NCBI RefSeq assembly: GCF_026341825.1
Contig: NZ_JAPENY010000002.1
Span: 1 to 64,000 of the forward strand
DNA from: Streptomyces sp. NBC_00620
GTDB lineage: Bacteria > Actinomycetota > Actinomycetes > Streptomycetales > Streptomycetaceae
Direction: 5' to 3'
Length of the DNA stretch: 64,000 nucleotides
Shown: positions 32,050 through 41,107 of the stretch, in pieces
Numbering within the stretch: the stretch's first letter is position 1
Layout of the letters: every line of letters starts with the position of its first letter
Position numbers and translations under genes: made by a program
Notes under the pieces: model-generated
The model's database searches: none
Seen by the model: the letters and a program-made list of their open reading frames with translations, nothing else
What the model was told of the DNA's origin: nothing

Positions 32050-33632
32050 GTCCGTGGCTCCTCTGCATTCTTGCTGTTCTGGGTGTTATGGGATTTCTGG
32101 AGTGCGGTCAATGGGTCGGGTGAGGTCAGGGGGTCTCCTCTGCGGCGGAGTTGATGCTTCCGCCGACCGGTGCGGGGGGCGGGGATCGTGCTCGCCGCGT
32201 CGGCGTCGCTGACCCGGGTGGCCGCGTACAGGCCCAGCAGGTTGAGCGCGGCGGCGGTGAGGAAGGCGGCGCGGTAACCGGACATGTCCGGGGCGCTTCC
32301 GGTGCCGGACCCGCCGCCCGTGGCCGACACGAGGACGGTGGTGGCCACCGCGACTCCGGTGGCGCCGCCGAGCCTGCGGCCGACGTTGAACAGGGTCGAG
32401 GCCCGGCCGGAGGATGAGGAGGTGACCGTGGCGAAGGACGCGGACTGGGTGCCCACGAACACCTGGCCGACGGAGAGGCCCATGGCGAAGAGCAGTAGCC
32501 GGACCCACCACAGACCGGTGTCCGTGTGCCACAGGCTCATCAGCGCGATGGTCGTACTCGTGCCGGCCGCGCCCAGCATCAGATGCCTGCGGGGGAGCAG
32601 CCTGCGGTAGAGCAGCCGGCTCGCGAGCTGCGAGCCGGTGACCACGCCCACGGCCTCGGCGAAGATGGTCAGTCCGGCGGCCAGCGGGGTCATTCCCCGC
32701 TCGTCCTGGAGGTAGAGCGTGACCGTGAACAAGGTGCCGAGGAAGGCCACCGACTGCACGGTCATCACCGCGGTACCGGACGCGAACAGACGGTCCGACA
32801 GCAGCCGTACGTCCATCATCGGGGACTCCTTGCGGAGTTCGACGACGATCATCGCGGCGACCAGGACGACGCCGAGGGCCACGCAGGCGGCGATCGGGGC
32901 CGTGGTCCAGCCCCGCTCGGGCCCCTCCGAGACGCCGTACATCAGCAGACCGAGCCCGGACGCCGCGAGCAGGAACCCGGCCAGGTCGAAGCGCTCCGTG
33001 GGCCGGGCGGGCTCGTTGCGCAGGTACAGCACGCCGAACACGACCGCGAAGACGCCGACCGGCACATTGACGTAGAAGATCGCCCGCCAGGAGACCTCGG
33101 TGACCAGCAGGCCGCCGACCACCGGGCCGAGGGTGGGCGCGAGGCCGTTGGCGATGCTCAGGATCGCCGAGGCCCGCACCCGTTCCCCGGGGGCGAAGGC
33201 GCGCAGCAGCATCGCCATGCCGACCGAGGCGAGCATGCCGCCGCCCGCGCCTTGCAGGACACGGAACGCGACCAGCTCACCGATGCTCGTCGCCATGCCG
33301 CACAGCGCCGAGCCGACGGTGAAGACGGCGACGGCGGTCAGCAGGGTGCGCTTGCCGCCGAAGCGGTCGCCGAGCCAGCCGGAGGCGGGGACGAAGACGG
33401 CCAGGCTCACCAGGTAGGAGATCGAGACCGTGTCGACGGCGGTGGACGGCACGGAGAAGGCACGGCCGATCGACGGGAGCGCGACGTTGACGATGGTCAT
33501 GTCCAGCGTGCTCAGGAAGAGCCCGGCCACGTAGACGACGCCGACGGCCACCTTCTGACTGACGACGATCCGGGGGCCGCGCCGCCCGTCCGGACCGTCA
33601 CCGGCGGGCACCGCGACCGGGTTCCCGCTCAC
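32046..33632 (-). CDS. MFS transporter, DHA2/EmrB family
   Basis: A 528-aa transporter with ~14 membrane helices. It has LSTLDMTIVNVALPSIGRAF (motif D1-like of DHA2 carriers) and GWLGDRFGGKRTLL (motif A). The GTG start overlaps the stop of the FMN reductase gene (GTGA), and the stop overlaps the next ATG. It probably exports or imports the compound handled by the adjoining enzymes. The C-terminal 50 residues are basic and hydrophilic. Confidence 0.85.
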   Translation of the reverse strand: MSGNPVAVPAGDGPDGRRGPRIVVSQKVAVGVVYVAGLFLSTLDMTIVNVALPSIGRAFSVPSTAVDTVSISYLVSLAVFVPASGWLGDRFGGKRTLLTAVAVFTVGSALCGMATSIGELVAFRVLQGAGGGMLASVGMAMLLRAFAPGERVRASAILSIANGLAPTLGPVVGGLLVTEVSWRAIFYVNVPVGVFAVVFGVLYLRNEPARPTERFDLAGFLLAASGLGLLMYGVSEGPERGWTTAPIAACVALGVVLVAAMIVVELRKESPMMDVRLLSDRLFASGTAVMTVQSVAFLGTLFTVTLYLQDERGMTPLAAGLTIFAEAVGVVTGSQLASRLLYRRLLPRRHLMLGAAGTSTTIALMSLWHTDTGLWWVRLLLFAMGLSVGQVFVGTQSASFATVTSSSSGRASTLFNVGRRLGGATGVAVATTVLVSATGGGSGTGSAPDMSGYRAAFLTAAALNLLGLYAATRVSDADAASTIPAPRTGRRKHQLRRRGDPLTSPDPLTALQKSHNTQNSKNAEEPRT

Positions 33633-34213
33633 CCGACCGGGTCGCCGAGCCGGGCCGCGGAGAGCGTGACGGTCAGCCGGCGCAGCTCGTCCAGCATGGC
33701 CGACGCGTCCGCGTCCAGCCCGGGGGAGGATTCGAAGGTCCCGCCGGCGGTCATGGCCGTCCGGATGGACGGGATGTGCACGGAGTGCGAGAGCGGCACC
33801 ATCTTCAGCGCGGACACGACCGGGATCAGCGCGGTGACGGCTCTGGCGCCCCCGGAGACACCGCCGTAGGCGACGAACGCGACCGGCTTGCCCGCCCACT
33901 CCTTCGCCAGGAAGTCGAGGGCGTTCTTGGTCGCCGCGTTGTAGCTGTGGTTGTACTCGGGGACGACGAACACATAGGCGTCGGCGGCGCGTACGGTCTC
34001 GCTCCAGCGCCGGGTGTGGTCGTGGTCGTACTGGCCGCGCTGCGGGGGGCGCGGCTCGTCGAGCAGCGGCAGGCCTACCTCGGCGAGGTCGACGAACTCG
34101 ATGCCGAAGCCCTCGTGCCGGACCGCCAGGTCGTGGAACCAGGTGCCGACGGCATGGCCGCGGCGGCCCGGGCGGGTGCTGCCGACGATGATCTGCAGGT
34201 GTGGTGCGGGCAT
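33629..34213 (-). CDS. NAD(P)H-dependent FMN reductase
   Basis: A 194-aa flavodoxin-like enzyme with the FMN phosphate-binding loop GSTRPGRRG at residues 11-19, VFVVPEYNHSYNAATKNALD and YGGVSGGARAV. It reduces FMN or quinone-like or azo compounds with NAD(P)H. It is the first gene of the tightly overlapped reductase, transporter and GlcG-like set. A ~120-bp tract of short repeats lies upstream, between it and the FAH-family gene. Confidence 0.88.
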   Translation of the reverse strand: MPAPHLQIIVGSTRPGRRGHAVGTWFHDLAVRHEGFGIEFVDLAEVGLPLLDEPRPPQRGQYDHDHTRRWSETVRAADAYVFVVPEYNHSYNAATKNALDFLAKEWAGKPVAFVAYGGVSGGARAVTALIPVVSALKMVPLSHSVHIPSIRTAMTAGGTFESSPGLDADASAMLDELRRLTVTLSAARLGDPVG

Positions 34214-34224
34214 GACCGACCTCC

Positions 34225-34345
34225 GGTGGCTCGGTGGGTGAGTGGCTCAGCCGCTTGGTGGTTCAGCCGCTTGGCGGCTCAGTGGTTGAGTGGCTGAGCG
34301 GCTCATTGGCTCATCGGCTCAGTGGTTGAGTGGTTGAGTGACTCA
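34225..34345. repeat. degenerate short-repeat tract (GGCTCAGTGGTTGAGT-like)
   Basis: Between the FMN reductase start and the FAH-family stop, the sequence is almost wholly made of variants of GGCTCAGTGG and TTGAGTGG, with short pairing arms. It is a low-complexity tract that probably varies in length; no gene or clear regulatory site is visible. Confidence 0.65.
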
Positions 34346-35290
34346 GTCGTCGAGGACGACTTTGTTCTCGATGACTCCGAGTCCTTCGACCTCGCCTCGG
34401 AGCACGTCGCCCGGCCGTACGAGGCCGTGGCGGAGCGGTGTTCCGGTCGAGAGCACGTCGCCGGGCACCAGGGTGAGTGCGGCGGTGAGCCAGGCCAGTT
34501 GCTCGGGAACGGAATGGAACATCTCGGCGGTGCTGCCGTCCTGGCGCAGCTCGCCGTTGATCCAGGAGCGGATGCGCAGGTCGTGCGGGTCGGGGATCTC
34601 GTCGGCCGTGACGAACCAGGGCCCGGTGATTCCGTAGCTGTCGAAACCCTGGGCGCGGTCCAGACGGTTGCTGTCCAGCTCGGAGACGTCCCGCGAGCCC
34701 GTGTCGCAGAAGCCGACGTAGCCGGCCACGGCCCGCATGGCGTTCTCGGGGGTGAGCCGACGCGAGCGGCGGCCGATGACGACGGCCAACTCCAGCTCCG
34801 GGTCGACCTTCTCGGCGATGACCGGACACCGGAGTTCGTCGTGCGGGCCCGCCAGCGAGCCGATGGCCTTCAGGAATCCCCGGAGCGCCGGCTTCGGCCG
34901 GTCCTGCGACCCGGGCGGCTCGTCCTCTGGCCGCCGACGCGGGTAGTTGACCTGCACGCACCAGACGGTCTGCGGCCGTCCGGTCGCTGGGCCGAGCCGT
35001 CCGGCCTCGTCGGACCAGAGGCAGTCCTCGTGCAGCTCGCCGGTGTCGGCGTGGTCGACGGCCCAGTCGAACACCGCCCGTACGGCGGTGAGTTCGGGGT
35101 CCGCCTGGAGGAGCGCGGGCAGGTCACCGGGTACGTCGAGGCGGGAGCGGGCCAGGGCGTCGTCCCGGTGGACGCCCAGGCTCTCCAGCCGTCGTACGAA
35201 CGCGGCCTGGACGTCGATGAGTTGGTGGGGGATGACTTCGGCGAAGCAGAGGCGGTCGCCGAAGGGGGTCCGCCGGGTGGCGAGTTTCAC
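34343..35290 (-). CDS. fumarylacetoacetate hydrolase family protein
   Basis: A 315-aa protein. The C-terminal two thirds is the FAH fold, with metal-binding acidic residues in EKVDPELELAVVIG, GFCDTGSRDVSE, the QGFDSYGITGPWFVTADE region and the VPGDVLSTGTP turn. It hydrolyses a C-C bond in a diketo acid or acts as a hydratase or decarboxylase at the end of aromatic-ring degradation. The N-terminal ~100 residues are typical for the long subgroup. Its neighbours (SDR, ThDP decarboxylase, cupin, transporters) support a catabolic role. Confidence 0.85.
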   Translation of the reverse strand: MKLATRRTPFGDRLCFAEVIPHQLIDVQAAFVRRLESLGVHRDDALARSRLDVPGDLPALLQADPELTAVRAVFDWAVDHADTGELHEDCLWSDEAGRLGPATGRPQTVWCVQVNYPRRRPEDEPPGSQDRPKPALRGFLKAIGSLAGPHDELRCPVIAEKVDPELELAVVIGRRSRRLTPENAMRAVAGYVGFCDTGSRDVSELDSNRLDRAQGFDSYGITGPWFVTADEIPDPHDLRIRSWINGELRQDGSTAEMFHSVPEQLAWLTAALTLVPGDVLSTGTPLRHGLVRPGDVLRGEVEGLGVIENKVVLDD

Positions 35291-36116
35291 GGGGGGCTCT
35301 CCGTGGGTGCGGGTGCGGTGGGTGGGTTTGGTCTACGGGGATGGGGCTCGCGGGGGTGATCCGTCCGGGGTCGGGGTCGGGGTCGGGGTGACCGGAGGGC
35401 CGGGCCGGAGACCGCGGGGACGGGGGTGATCCGGCGGCGGGACTCGGGAAGGGGGTCGGCCCGAGCCCCGCCTGCTCTGGGAGACGCTCGGGCCCGGGGG
35501 GCCGTACGCGAGTGGGGTCGGCGGAGTTGTCGGTGAGGAAGCCGCCAGCTCCGGTGGCCGCCCGTCCGGGGAGCTGCCGGTCGGCGAGCCGCCCGCCAAG
35601 GCAACTGCCGTTCGGCGAGCCGCTTGGCCCGGGGAACTGCTGGCTGACGAGCCGCTTGGCGCGGGGACCTTCCGGTCGCGAGTCGCTCGGCCTGGGGAGC
35701 TGCCGGTCGGCGAGCCCCTGGCCCCAGGGAACTGTCGGCTGACGAGCCGCACGGCGCGGGGAGTGGGGCCGGGGCGGCGTCGGCATCCGGGCGGCTGTGC
35801 CCCGCGGGCGGGATCGTGCGGCTCGCCGACCAGCTGGTTCAGGCGTACGGCTGTGATCAGCCCGTATCGGTGTAGGGCCACGGCCACCGGAGTCACCGCG
35901 TACGGCCGTCTCCTGACCGTGTCGGCCGGGGACCGAGTGGGGCCGGGACCGAGCGCGGCCGGTGTCGGCGTACGGCCGGTGCTCGGCCGGATCGGCGTGC
36001 CGATCCATTTCGGCCCGTGCAGCCCCTTGTTCGCTCGGTCGGCCCCGCGGTCACTGCCCCGACCGGTGCCCGCGCAGGCCCTTCGCGCTCGCCCCGCGTC
36101 GGCCCCACGACCCTGC
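35291..36116. other. gene-free stretch with six degenerate ~31-bp repeats
   Basis: Bases 35568-35761 hold six imperfect ~31-bp units of the type GGGAACTGCTGGCTGACGAG; units three and six are nearly identical. The remaining sequence is G-rich. Reading frames here are Pro/Arg-rich without family signature, so no gene is called. The stretch separates the cupin gene from the FAH-family gene. Confidence 0.5.
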
Positions 36117-36968
36117 TCAGCCGTCGGCTGCGTCCTTCGCGTTCTCGAACCGGATGCCGCCGTCGGTGAGGGAGGTGACGAACTTGTCGTCGTCGGGCTC
36201 GACGGGCTGCTGGATCGGGGGCAGGCCGACGGTGAAGAGGATCAGCTCCTCGGTCGCCGTGAAGCGGACCTTCTCCCCAGGGTCGGCGTCCACCGCACCC
36301 AGCTTGGCGACCGAGGTGTCCTCGATGGTGCCCGCGCCGGACAGCATGACTGTCAGGCGGCGGGCGTCCTCGCTCTGCGACACCCATTCGGCGCCGGCGT
36401 CGATCTTGAGGAACTCGATCCAGAACTCCCGCTCGGTGTAGGTGCCGACGGGCTTGCGCTTGACGCCCGGCCAGCCTGCCAGCGGCAGCCAGTTGAGGTG
36501 GTCCGGGTTGCTGATGACCACGCCGTTGTAGCGCGGCTTGGGGAACCGCTGCTCGCGCACCGCGCGCTGTTCGGCCTGGGCCTCCTTGTTGTCCGGGCCG
36601 CGTCCCCGGCCCGCGCCCATGCCCAGTGCGGAGGCGCCGGCGAACTGGAGCACGAGCTGCAGCTGCTTGGGGTCGGTCAGCGGGTCGTCCTGGGGGCCGT
36701 AGGTCTGGCCCTCGGGGAAGTAGCCGACCTCGCCCTCGCGCAGGATGCCCTGCTCGCCCAGGTTCATGTCGCCGACCAGCGGCAGCCGGATCTGCTCGAA
36801 GGTGTGGCAGTGCCGGGGCATCAGGAAGTCGGCCTCCTGACGGCCCAGGATGTAGCGGTAGTTGTCCATGGGCCTGCTCCGGTCGCCCATGAGCAGGTAG
36901 TTGAACGAGACCGTCCCCCTGGGGTGGTCCATCTTGAACGCGTTCTCGTCGAACGGAGCGATCTTCAT
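36117..36968 (-). CDS. cupin-fold protein of the catabolic cluster
   Basis: A 283-aa protein; the ATG is preceded by GGAGGA. Residues ~35-90 have a cupin-like first half (MPRHCHTFEQIRLPLVGDMN, then GEVGYFPEGQTYGPQ) with His and Glu residues that could bind metal, and a second barrel is suggested by WIEFLKIDAGAEWVSQSED and RLTVMLSGAGTIED. I do not know the exact family; ring-cleaving or isomerising cupins are possible. The gene is divergent from the SDR gene, and a palindrome lies between the two starts. Confidence 0.6.
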   Translation of the reverse strand: MKIAPFDENAFKMDHPRGTVSFNYLLMGDRSRPMDNYRYILGRQEADFLMPRHCHTFEQIRLPLVGDMNLGEQGILREGEVGYFPEGQTYGPQDDPLTDPKQLQLVLQFAGASALGMGAGRGRGPDNKEAQAEQRAVREQRFPKPRYNGVVISNPDHLNWLPLAGWPGVKRKPVGTYTEREFWIEFLKIDAGAEWVSQSEDARRLTVMLSGAGTIEDTSVAKLGAVDADPGEKVRFTATEELILFTVGLPPIQQPVEPDDDKFVTSLTDGGIRFENAKDAADG

Positions 36969-37137
36969 CGCGGGTCCTCCGTAATCCGATGCGAGCCGTG
37001 CGCGGCCGGTGTGTCCGGGGCGGCTTCGCGCCGATGGGCTGATGACTGTGTTCGTGGCCGTGACCGTCCGGGTCCGTCGGCGCATCCGCGGGTCCCACTG
37101 CGGCGCGCTTTCCAGGTGACATCCGGTCGTCACTACA

Positions 37138-37156
37138 ACCAAGAAACCTTCTTGGT
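37138..37156. promoter_or_regulatory. palindromic operator candidate in the divergent cupin/SDR control region
   Basis: ACCAAGAA-ACC-TTCTTGGT is a perfect 8-bp inverted repeat in an AT-rich patch. It overlaps a CCTTCTTGGTAGGTT stretch that matches the site before the GntR gene at 12 of 16 positions, so both may bind that regulator. Confidence 0.55.
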
Positions 37157-37232
37157 AGGTTTGTGTCAAGGTAGGTGGTGAGCTTTTCCTCGAATCGCTC
37201 GAATCGAGGGAACGAACCCGAAGGAGTGAGCC

Positions 37233-37991
37233 GTGGCCGAGGTTGATCTCAAGGGGACCGTCACCGTGGTGACCGGGGCTTCGAGCGGGATAGGTGCCGC
37301 CGTGGCGCGCGTCCTGGCGGCGCGGGGCTCGGCCGTCGCGCTGGTGGCCCGGCGCGAGGACCGGCTCGCCGCGCTGGCCGCGGAGCTGACGGCGGCGGGA
37401 GGGCGGGCGCTGTCGGTGCCGGCCGATGTGACCGACGCGGAACAGGCCCGCGCGGCGGTGGAGTGCGCCGTGGAGGCGTGGGGGCGGCTCGACATCCTCG
37501 TCAACAACGCCGGCGTGCCCCAGCGGGGCCCGCTGATGGACTCCTCGCCCGCGGAGTTCGAGCGCGTGGTGGGGGTGAACCTGCTCGGCAGCCTGTACTG
37601 CGCGCATGCCGCCCTGCCGCACCTGGTCCACGCGGCCGCCGGTGAGCCCCGTCGGGTCGCCGACCTGGTCAATGTCAGCTCGGTGGCGGGGCGCGTCGTG
37701 CACAAGACCACGGGCGTGTACAACGCGAGCAAGTACGGGCTCAACGCGTACACCGAGGCGCTGCGCCAGGAGGTGGCGGGCCGCCGGGTCCGCGTCTCGG
37801 TCCTTGAGCCCTCCGCGGTGGAAACCGAGCTGTTCCCGCCGCGGATCCGGCAGGAATTCGCCGGCAGGACAGGCGCCTATGAACGCCTGAGTGTCATGGA
37901 TGTCGCCGACGCCGTCGAGTACGTCGTGACGCGCCCCGCGCATGCCGCCGTGAGCGAACTGCTCATCCGTCCCAGCGAGTCGGAGCGCTGA
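37233..37991 (+). CDS. short-chain dehydrogenase/reductase
   Basis: A 252-aa classical SDR: TGASSGIGAAVARVL cofactor motif (residues 12-26), ILVNNAGVPQ, VNVSSVAG with the catalytic serine, and YNASKYG with Tyr and Lys. VALVARREDRL suggests NADP(H) preference. The GTG has AAGGAG seven bases upstream. It is the first gene on the plus side of the catabolic cluster, followed by the GntR regulator; oxidation of an alcohol intermediate is a reasonable guess. Confidence 0.88.
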   Translation: MAEVDLKGTVTVVTGASSGIGAAVARVLAARGSAVALVARREDRLAALAAELTAAGGRALSVPADVTDAEQARAAVECAVEAWGRLDILVNNAGVPQRGPLMDSSPAEFERVVGVNLLGSLYCAHAALPHLVHAAAGEPRRVADLVNVSSVAGRVVHKTTGVYNASKYGLNAYTEALRQEVAGRRVRVSVLEPSAVETELFPPRIRQEFAGRTGAYERLSVMDVADAVEYVVTRPAHAAVSELLIRPSESER

Positions 37992-38047
37992 AGGAGTCCT
38001 GAAGGAGCCTTGCAGACGCCTTGGAGGAATCCTGAAAGCCTTGATTC

Positions 38048-38064
38048 AACCTACCTAGTAGGTT
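38048..38064. promoter_or_regulatory. palindromic operator candidate upstream of the GntR/FCD gene
   Basis: AACCTAC-CTA-GTAGGTT is an inverted repeat with 7-bp arms, 83 bases upstream of the regulator start. Its GTAGGTT arm also occurs in the divergent cupin/SDR region, which suggests autoregulation plus control of the divergent genes. Confidence 0.55.
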
Positions 38065-38147
38065 AGCTTTCTTGTTGGATGGGCCATCGAGGTCCCCGGG
38101 CCATGGAGGTTCGGGGGGCGAGGTCCAGGAACCCCCTTGGGAGTGTC

Positions 38148-38978
38148 ATGTCCGTGCCTCATACCCCCGCGAAGCTCTACCGCGGCCGGGTGGCCGACCA
38201 GATCGTCGAGGACCTCCGCGAGCAGATCCTCACCGGTGCCCTGCCGGACGGCGCGCGGCTGCCCTCCGAACGGGAGCTGGCCGCGTCGTACGACGTCAGC
38301 GCCCCCACCATCCGTGAGGCGATCCGCGTACTGACCGCGATGGGTCTGGTCACCACCCGCAACGGCAGCCGGGCGACGGTCAACGCGCAGGGCGACACCC
38401 TGCTCGCCATGTCCATCGCCTCCGTCGTCCAGTTCGAGAAGGTCGGCGCCCGTGAGGTGCTTGGCCTGCTCAGCGTGCTCAACGCGTACGCCGCCGAACT
38501 CGCCGCCGAGCACGCCTCCGACGAAGAGATCGCCCGACTGCGGGAGGCGGCCGAGGGCACTGCGGCGGCCGAGGACGTCGAACGCTCCGCCGCAGCGCTC
38601 CAGCACTTCTTCGCCACCCTCTCCGACATCTCCCACAACCCGCTCCTGGCGGCACTGTCCCGGTTCATCACCGAGGTCCAGGTCGGGCTGGCGGTCAAGC
38701 TGTCCGGCGGCAAGGGCGGGGACTGGGGACAGGTCGCGGGCGCCCTCCAGCCGGAGCGGCTGAGGATCGTGGACGCCGTCGCCGGCCGCGATCCCGCCGT
38801 CGCCGCCGCCACGGTCCGCGAATACCACCGGCACGTGGTCGAACGGATCATCTCCGTCCGCAAGGGAGGGGAGGCCGCCGCATCCGAGGCCGGTGTCACC
38901 GAGGCCCTGATCGCGTGGCTGCGGGCCAACGTCGGGCTGGGCGGCCAGGTCGCGAACCGAAGGAGCACCTTGTCGTGA
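38148..38978 (+). CDS. GntR-family regulator with FCD domain
   Basis: A 276-aa regulator. The winged helix spans residues ~12-75 (VADQIVEDLREQILTGALPD; LPSERELAASYDVSAPTIRE). The C-terminal helical FCD domain has LLSVLNAYAAELAAEHASD, HFFATLSDISHNPLL and AREYHRH-like metal-site histidines (TVREYHRHVVERI). FadR-type members usually bind the pathway substrate and then release DNA. The ATG at 38148 has GGGAG five bases upstream. The stop overlaps the next GTG, so regulator and ThDP enzyme are coupled. Confidence 0.87.
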   Translation: MSVPHTPAKLYRGRVADQIVEDLREQILTGALPDGARLPSERELAASYDVSAPTIREAIRVLTAMGLVTTRNGSRATVNAQGDTLLAMSIASVVQFEKVGAREVLGLLSVLNAYAAELAAEHASDEEIARLREAAEGTAAAEDVERSAAALQHFFATLSDISHNPLLAALSRFITEVQVGLAVKLSGGKGGDWGQVAGALQPERLRIVDAVAGRDPAVAAATVREYHRHVVERIISVRKGGEAAASEAGVTEALIAWLRANVGLGGQVANRRSTLS

Positions 38979-40672
38979 CACGAGCAGTGGAGACGAGCGC
39001 GGAGGCGACCGTGCTCGAGACCAGGGCTGTCGGGACAAGTGCCGTTGGAGTAGCGGCCGTTGGCGCGAGCGCACCCGCAACCCGCACCGTCCGCGACGCC
39101 GCCTTCGACGTGCTGCGTCTGCACGGGCTGACCACCCTCTTCGCCAATCCGGGCTCGACGGAGGTGTCCCTGCTCACCGACCTGCCCGCGGACCTGGAGT
39201 TCGTACTCGCCCTGCACGAGGGCTCGGTGGTGGGCGCGGCCACCGGCTGGGCGCTGGCGCGCGAGGAGCCGGCGCTGGTGCTGCTGCACACGACGGCGGG
39301 CCTCGGCAACGCGGTGGGCGCGCTGGCCACCGCCCGTGTCAACCGGGCACCTCTGGTGGTCCTCGTGGGCCAGCAGGATCGCAGGCACCTCGCCCAGGAG
39401 CCGTTCCTCGCCGGGCAGTTGCACGGCCTGGCCGGGGACTACCCGGTCCGGGTGGAGTCGCCGGTACGCGCCCAGGACGTGCCCGGCGCCATCGGCCGGG
39501 CCGTGCACGCCGCCCGCGAGGGGAGGGGGCCCGCGCTGGTCCTCGTACCCATGAACGACTGGGCGGAGCCGGCCGAGGATCTGCCGGTTCCCGCACCCGC
39601 CGTGCTGCGCCGGGCGGCGTCGGCGGACGCGTCGGTCGTCGCCGAGGTCGCCGCGCTGCTGGCCGGGGCCACCGCGCCGGCCCTCGTCGTCGGAGCGGGC
39701 GCGGACAACGACGGGACCTGGACCGCGCTCAGCTCGCTCGCCGAGCGGCTCGACTGCCCGGTGTGGCAGGAGCCCTTCGGGGCGCGGGCCGGATTCCCGC
39801 AGGACCACCGGCTGTTCGCCGGGCACCTGCCCGCCGACCGCCCGAGACTGCGCGCCGCGCTCGCCCCGTACGACCTGGTGCTCTGCGTGGGCGCGCCGTT
39901 CCTGCGCCAATACCCGTATACGCCGGGGGAGTTGACCGGCGCCCGAGTGGTCGTCGTCACCGAGGACCCGGCCGAGGCGCAGCGCGCTCCCGCCGAACTC
40001 GCGGTGGTCGCCGCGCTGCCGGACTTCTGCGACCGGCTCGCCCGCCGCACCCCGCCCCGGCCCCCGACGTCGGAGCCGGCCTCGCGTACTCCGCACCCCG
40101 AACCCCCCGCCCCCGGGGAGCAGTTGAGCCCAGCCCACGTACTGGCGGCGCTCGCGCGGCGCCTGCCCGCGGACACCGTGATCGTGGAGGAGACCCCCTC
40201 CTCCCGCCCCGACCTGCACGCGCTGCTGCCCGCCCGACGGCCGCTCGGCTTCCTCAGCGCCGCCATGGGCGGACTCGGCTTCGCGATGCCGGCCGCGATC
40301 GGGGTGCGCATGGGGCAGCCGCGCCGCCCGGTGGTCGCCGTCGTCGGTGACGGATCCTCGCTCTACCAGGTCCAGTCCCTGTGGACCGCCGCCCACTACG
40401 GCGTCGGCGCCGTCTTCGTCGTCCTCGCCAACGGCCGCTACGCGGTGATGGACCGGCTCGCGGACCAGCAGGGCGGCAAGCCGCCGTGGCCCGCCTTCGA
40501 GGAGGTCGACGTGGCAGGCCTCGCCGAGTCCCTCGGTTGCCCGGTCCGCCGGATCGACAACTACCCGGACCTGTGCGAGACGCTCGACGTGCTCTGCCCC
40601 ACCCTGGCCGACCGCACGGAACCCCTCGTCCTCGAGGTCGCGGTCTCCGCGGACGGCGAGTTCAGGCCCTGA
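38975..40672 (+). CDS. ThDP-dependent benzoylformate decarboxylase-like enzyme
   Basis: A 565-aa ThDP enzyme starting at a GTG that overlaps the regulator stop (GTGA). The ThDP-activating glutamate is in FANPGSTEVSLL; the cofactor-binding motif runs from VVGDGSSLYQVQSLW to LANGRYAVMD; GFAMPAAIGV is also typical. This matches benzoylformate decarboxylase and close relatives, which turn an aromatic 2-oxo acid into an aldehyde and CO2. The first ~45 residues (SAEATVLETRAVGTSAVGVA) are an Ala/Val-rich extension absent from the family core, so translation could also start later. Confidence 0.87.
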   Translation: MTRAVETSAEATVLETRAVGTSAVGVAAVGASAPATRTVRDAAFDVLRLHGLTTLFANPGSTEVSLLTDLPADLEFVLALHEGSVVGAATGWALAREEPALVLLHTTAGLGNAVGALATARVNRAPLVVLVGQQDRRHLAQEPFLAGQLHGLAGDYPVRVESPVRAQDVPGAIGRAVHAAREGRGPALVLVPMNDWAEPAEDLPVPAPAVLRRAASADASVVAEVAALLAGATAPALVVGAGADNDGTWTALSSLAERLDCPVWQEPFGARAGFPQDHRLFAGHLPADRPRLRAALAPYDLVLCVGAPFLRQYPYTPGELTGARVVVVTEDPAEAQRAPAELAVVAALPDFCDRLARRTPPRPPTSEPASRTPHPEPPAPGEQLSPAHVLAALARRLPADTVIVEETPSSRPDLHALLPARRPLGFLSAAMGGLGFAMPAAIGVRMGQPRRPVVAVVGDGSSLYQVQSLWTAAHYGVGAVFVVLANGRYAVMDRLADQQGGKPPWPAFEEVDVAGLAESLGCPVRRIDNYPDLCETLDVLCPTLADRTEPLVLEVAVSADGEFRP

Positions 40673-40685
40673 CGTCCGCCGCCGC

Positions 40686-41033
40686 TCAGGGAGTTCGCGC
40701 CGGGCCGAGTGAGCGTTCCTCGACGCCGGACAGGTGGGTAGTGAACACCTCGCGGGCGTCCGGGGCCAGGGTGCGCAGGGCGACCAGGGCGGTGATCGCG
40801 ACGTCGCAGAGTTCGGACCGGACGTCGTCCCAGGTGTGGCTCGTGCCCTTGCGGGGGTTCTGGCCGGTCGCGCCGATCACCGCCTGCGCGACCTCGCCGA
40901 CCTCCTCGGAGAGTTTCAGCATGCGCAGGAGGAGCAACTCGCGTCCGGTGTGCGCCTGGTTGGCGTCCAGCCAGGCGTGCAGCCGGTCGATCGTGTCCCA
41001 GACGTCGTACTCGTCAGCGCGGTTGTCAGCCAT
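40686..41033 (-). CDS. MazG-like nucleotide pyrophosphohydrolase
   Basis: A 115-aa all-alpha protein with KLSEEVGEVAQAVIG (the E-E-x-x-E metal site) and a second acidic site in SELCDVAITALVAL. Such single-domain MazG-like proteins hydrolyse nucleoside triphosphates to monophosphates, in house cleaning. The ATG is preceded by GGGAGG. It is convergent with the ThDP gene, only 13 bases away, and is not part of the catabolic cluster. Confidence 0.82.
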   Translation of the reverse strand: MADNRADEYDVWDTIDRLHAWLDANQAHTGRELLLLRMLKLSEEVGEVAQAVIGATGQNPRKGTSHTWDDVRSELCDVAITALVALRTLAPDAREVFTTHLSGVEERSLGPARTP

Positions 41034-41107
41034 GGGAGCAGCCTCCCATCCCCGGGACGGCGGCCGGACACCTGCTCGTCGACCACGAGTCCGCTGCCGC
41101 GGGGCAC

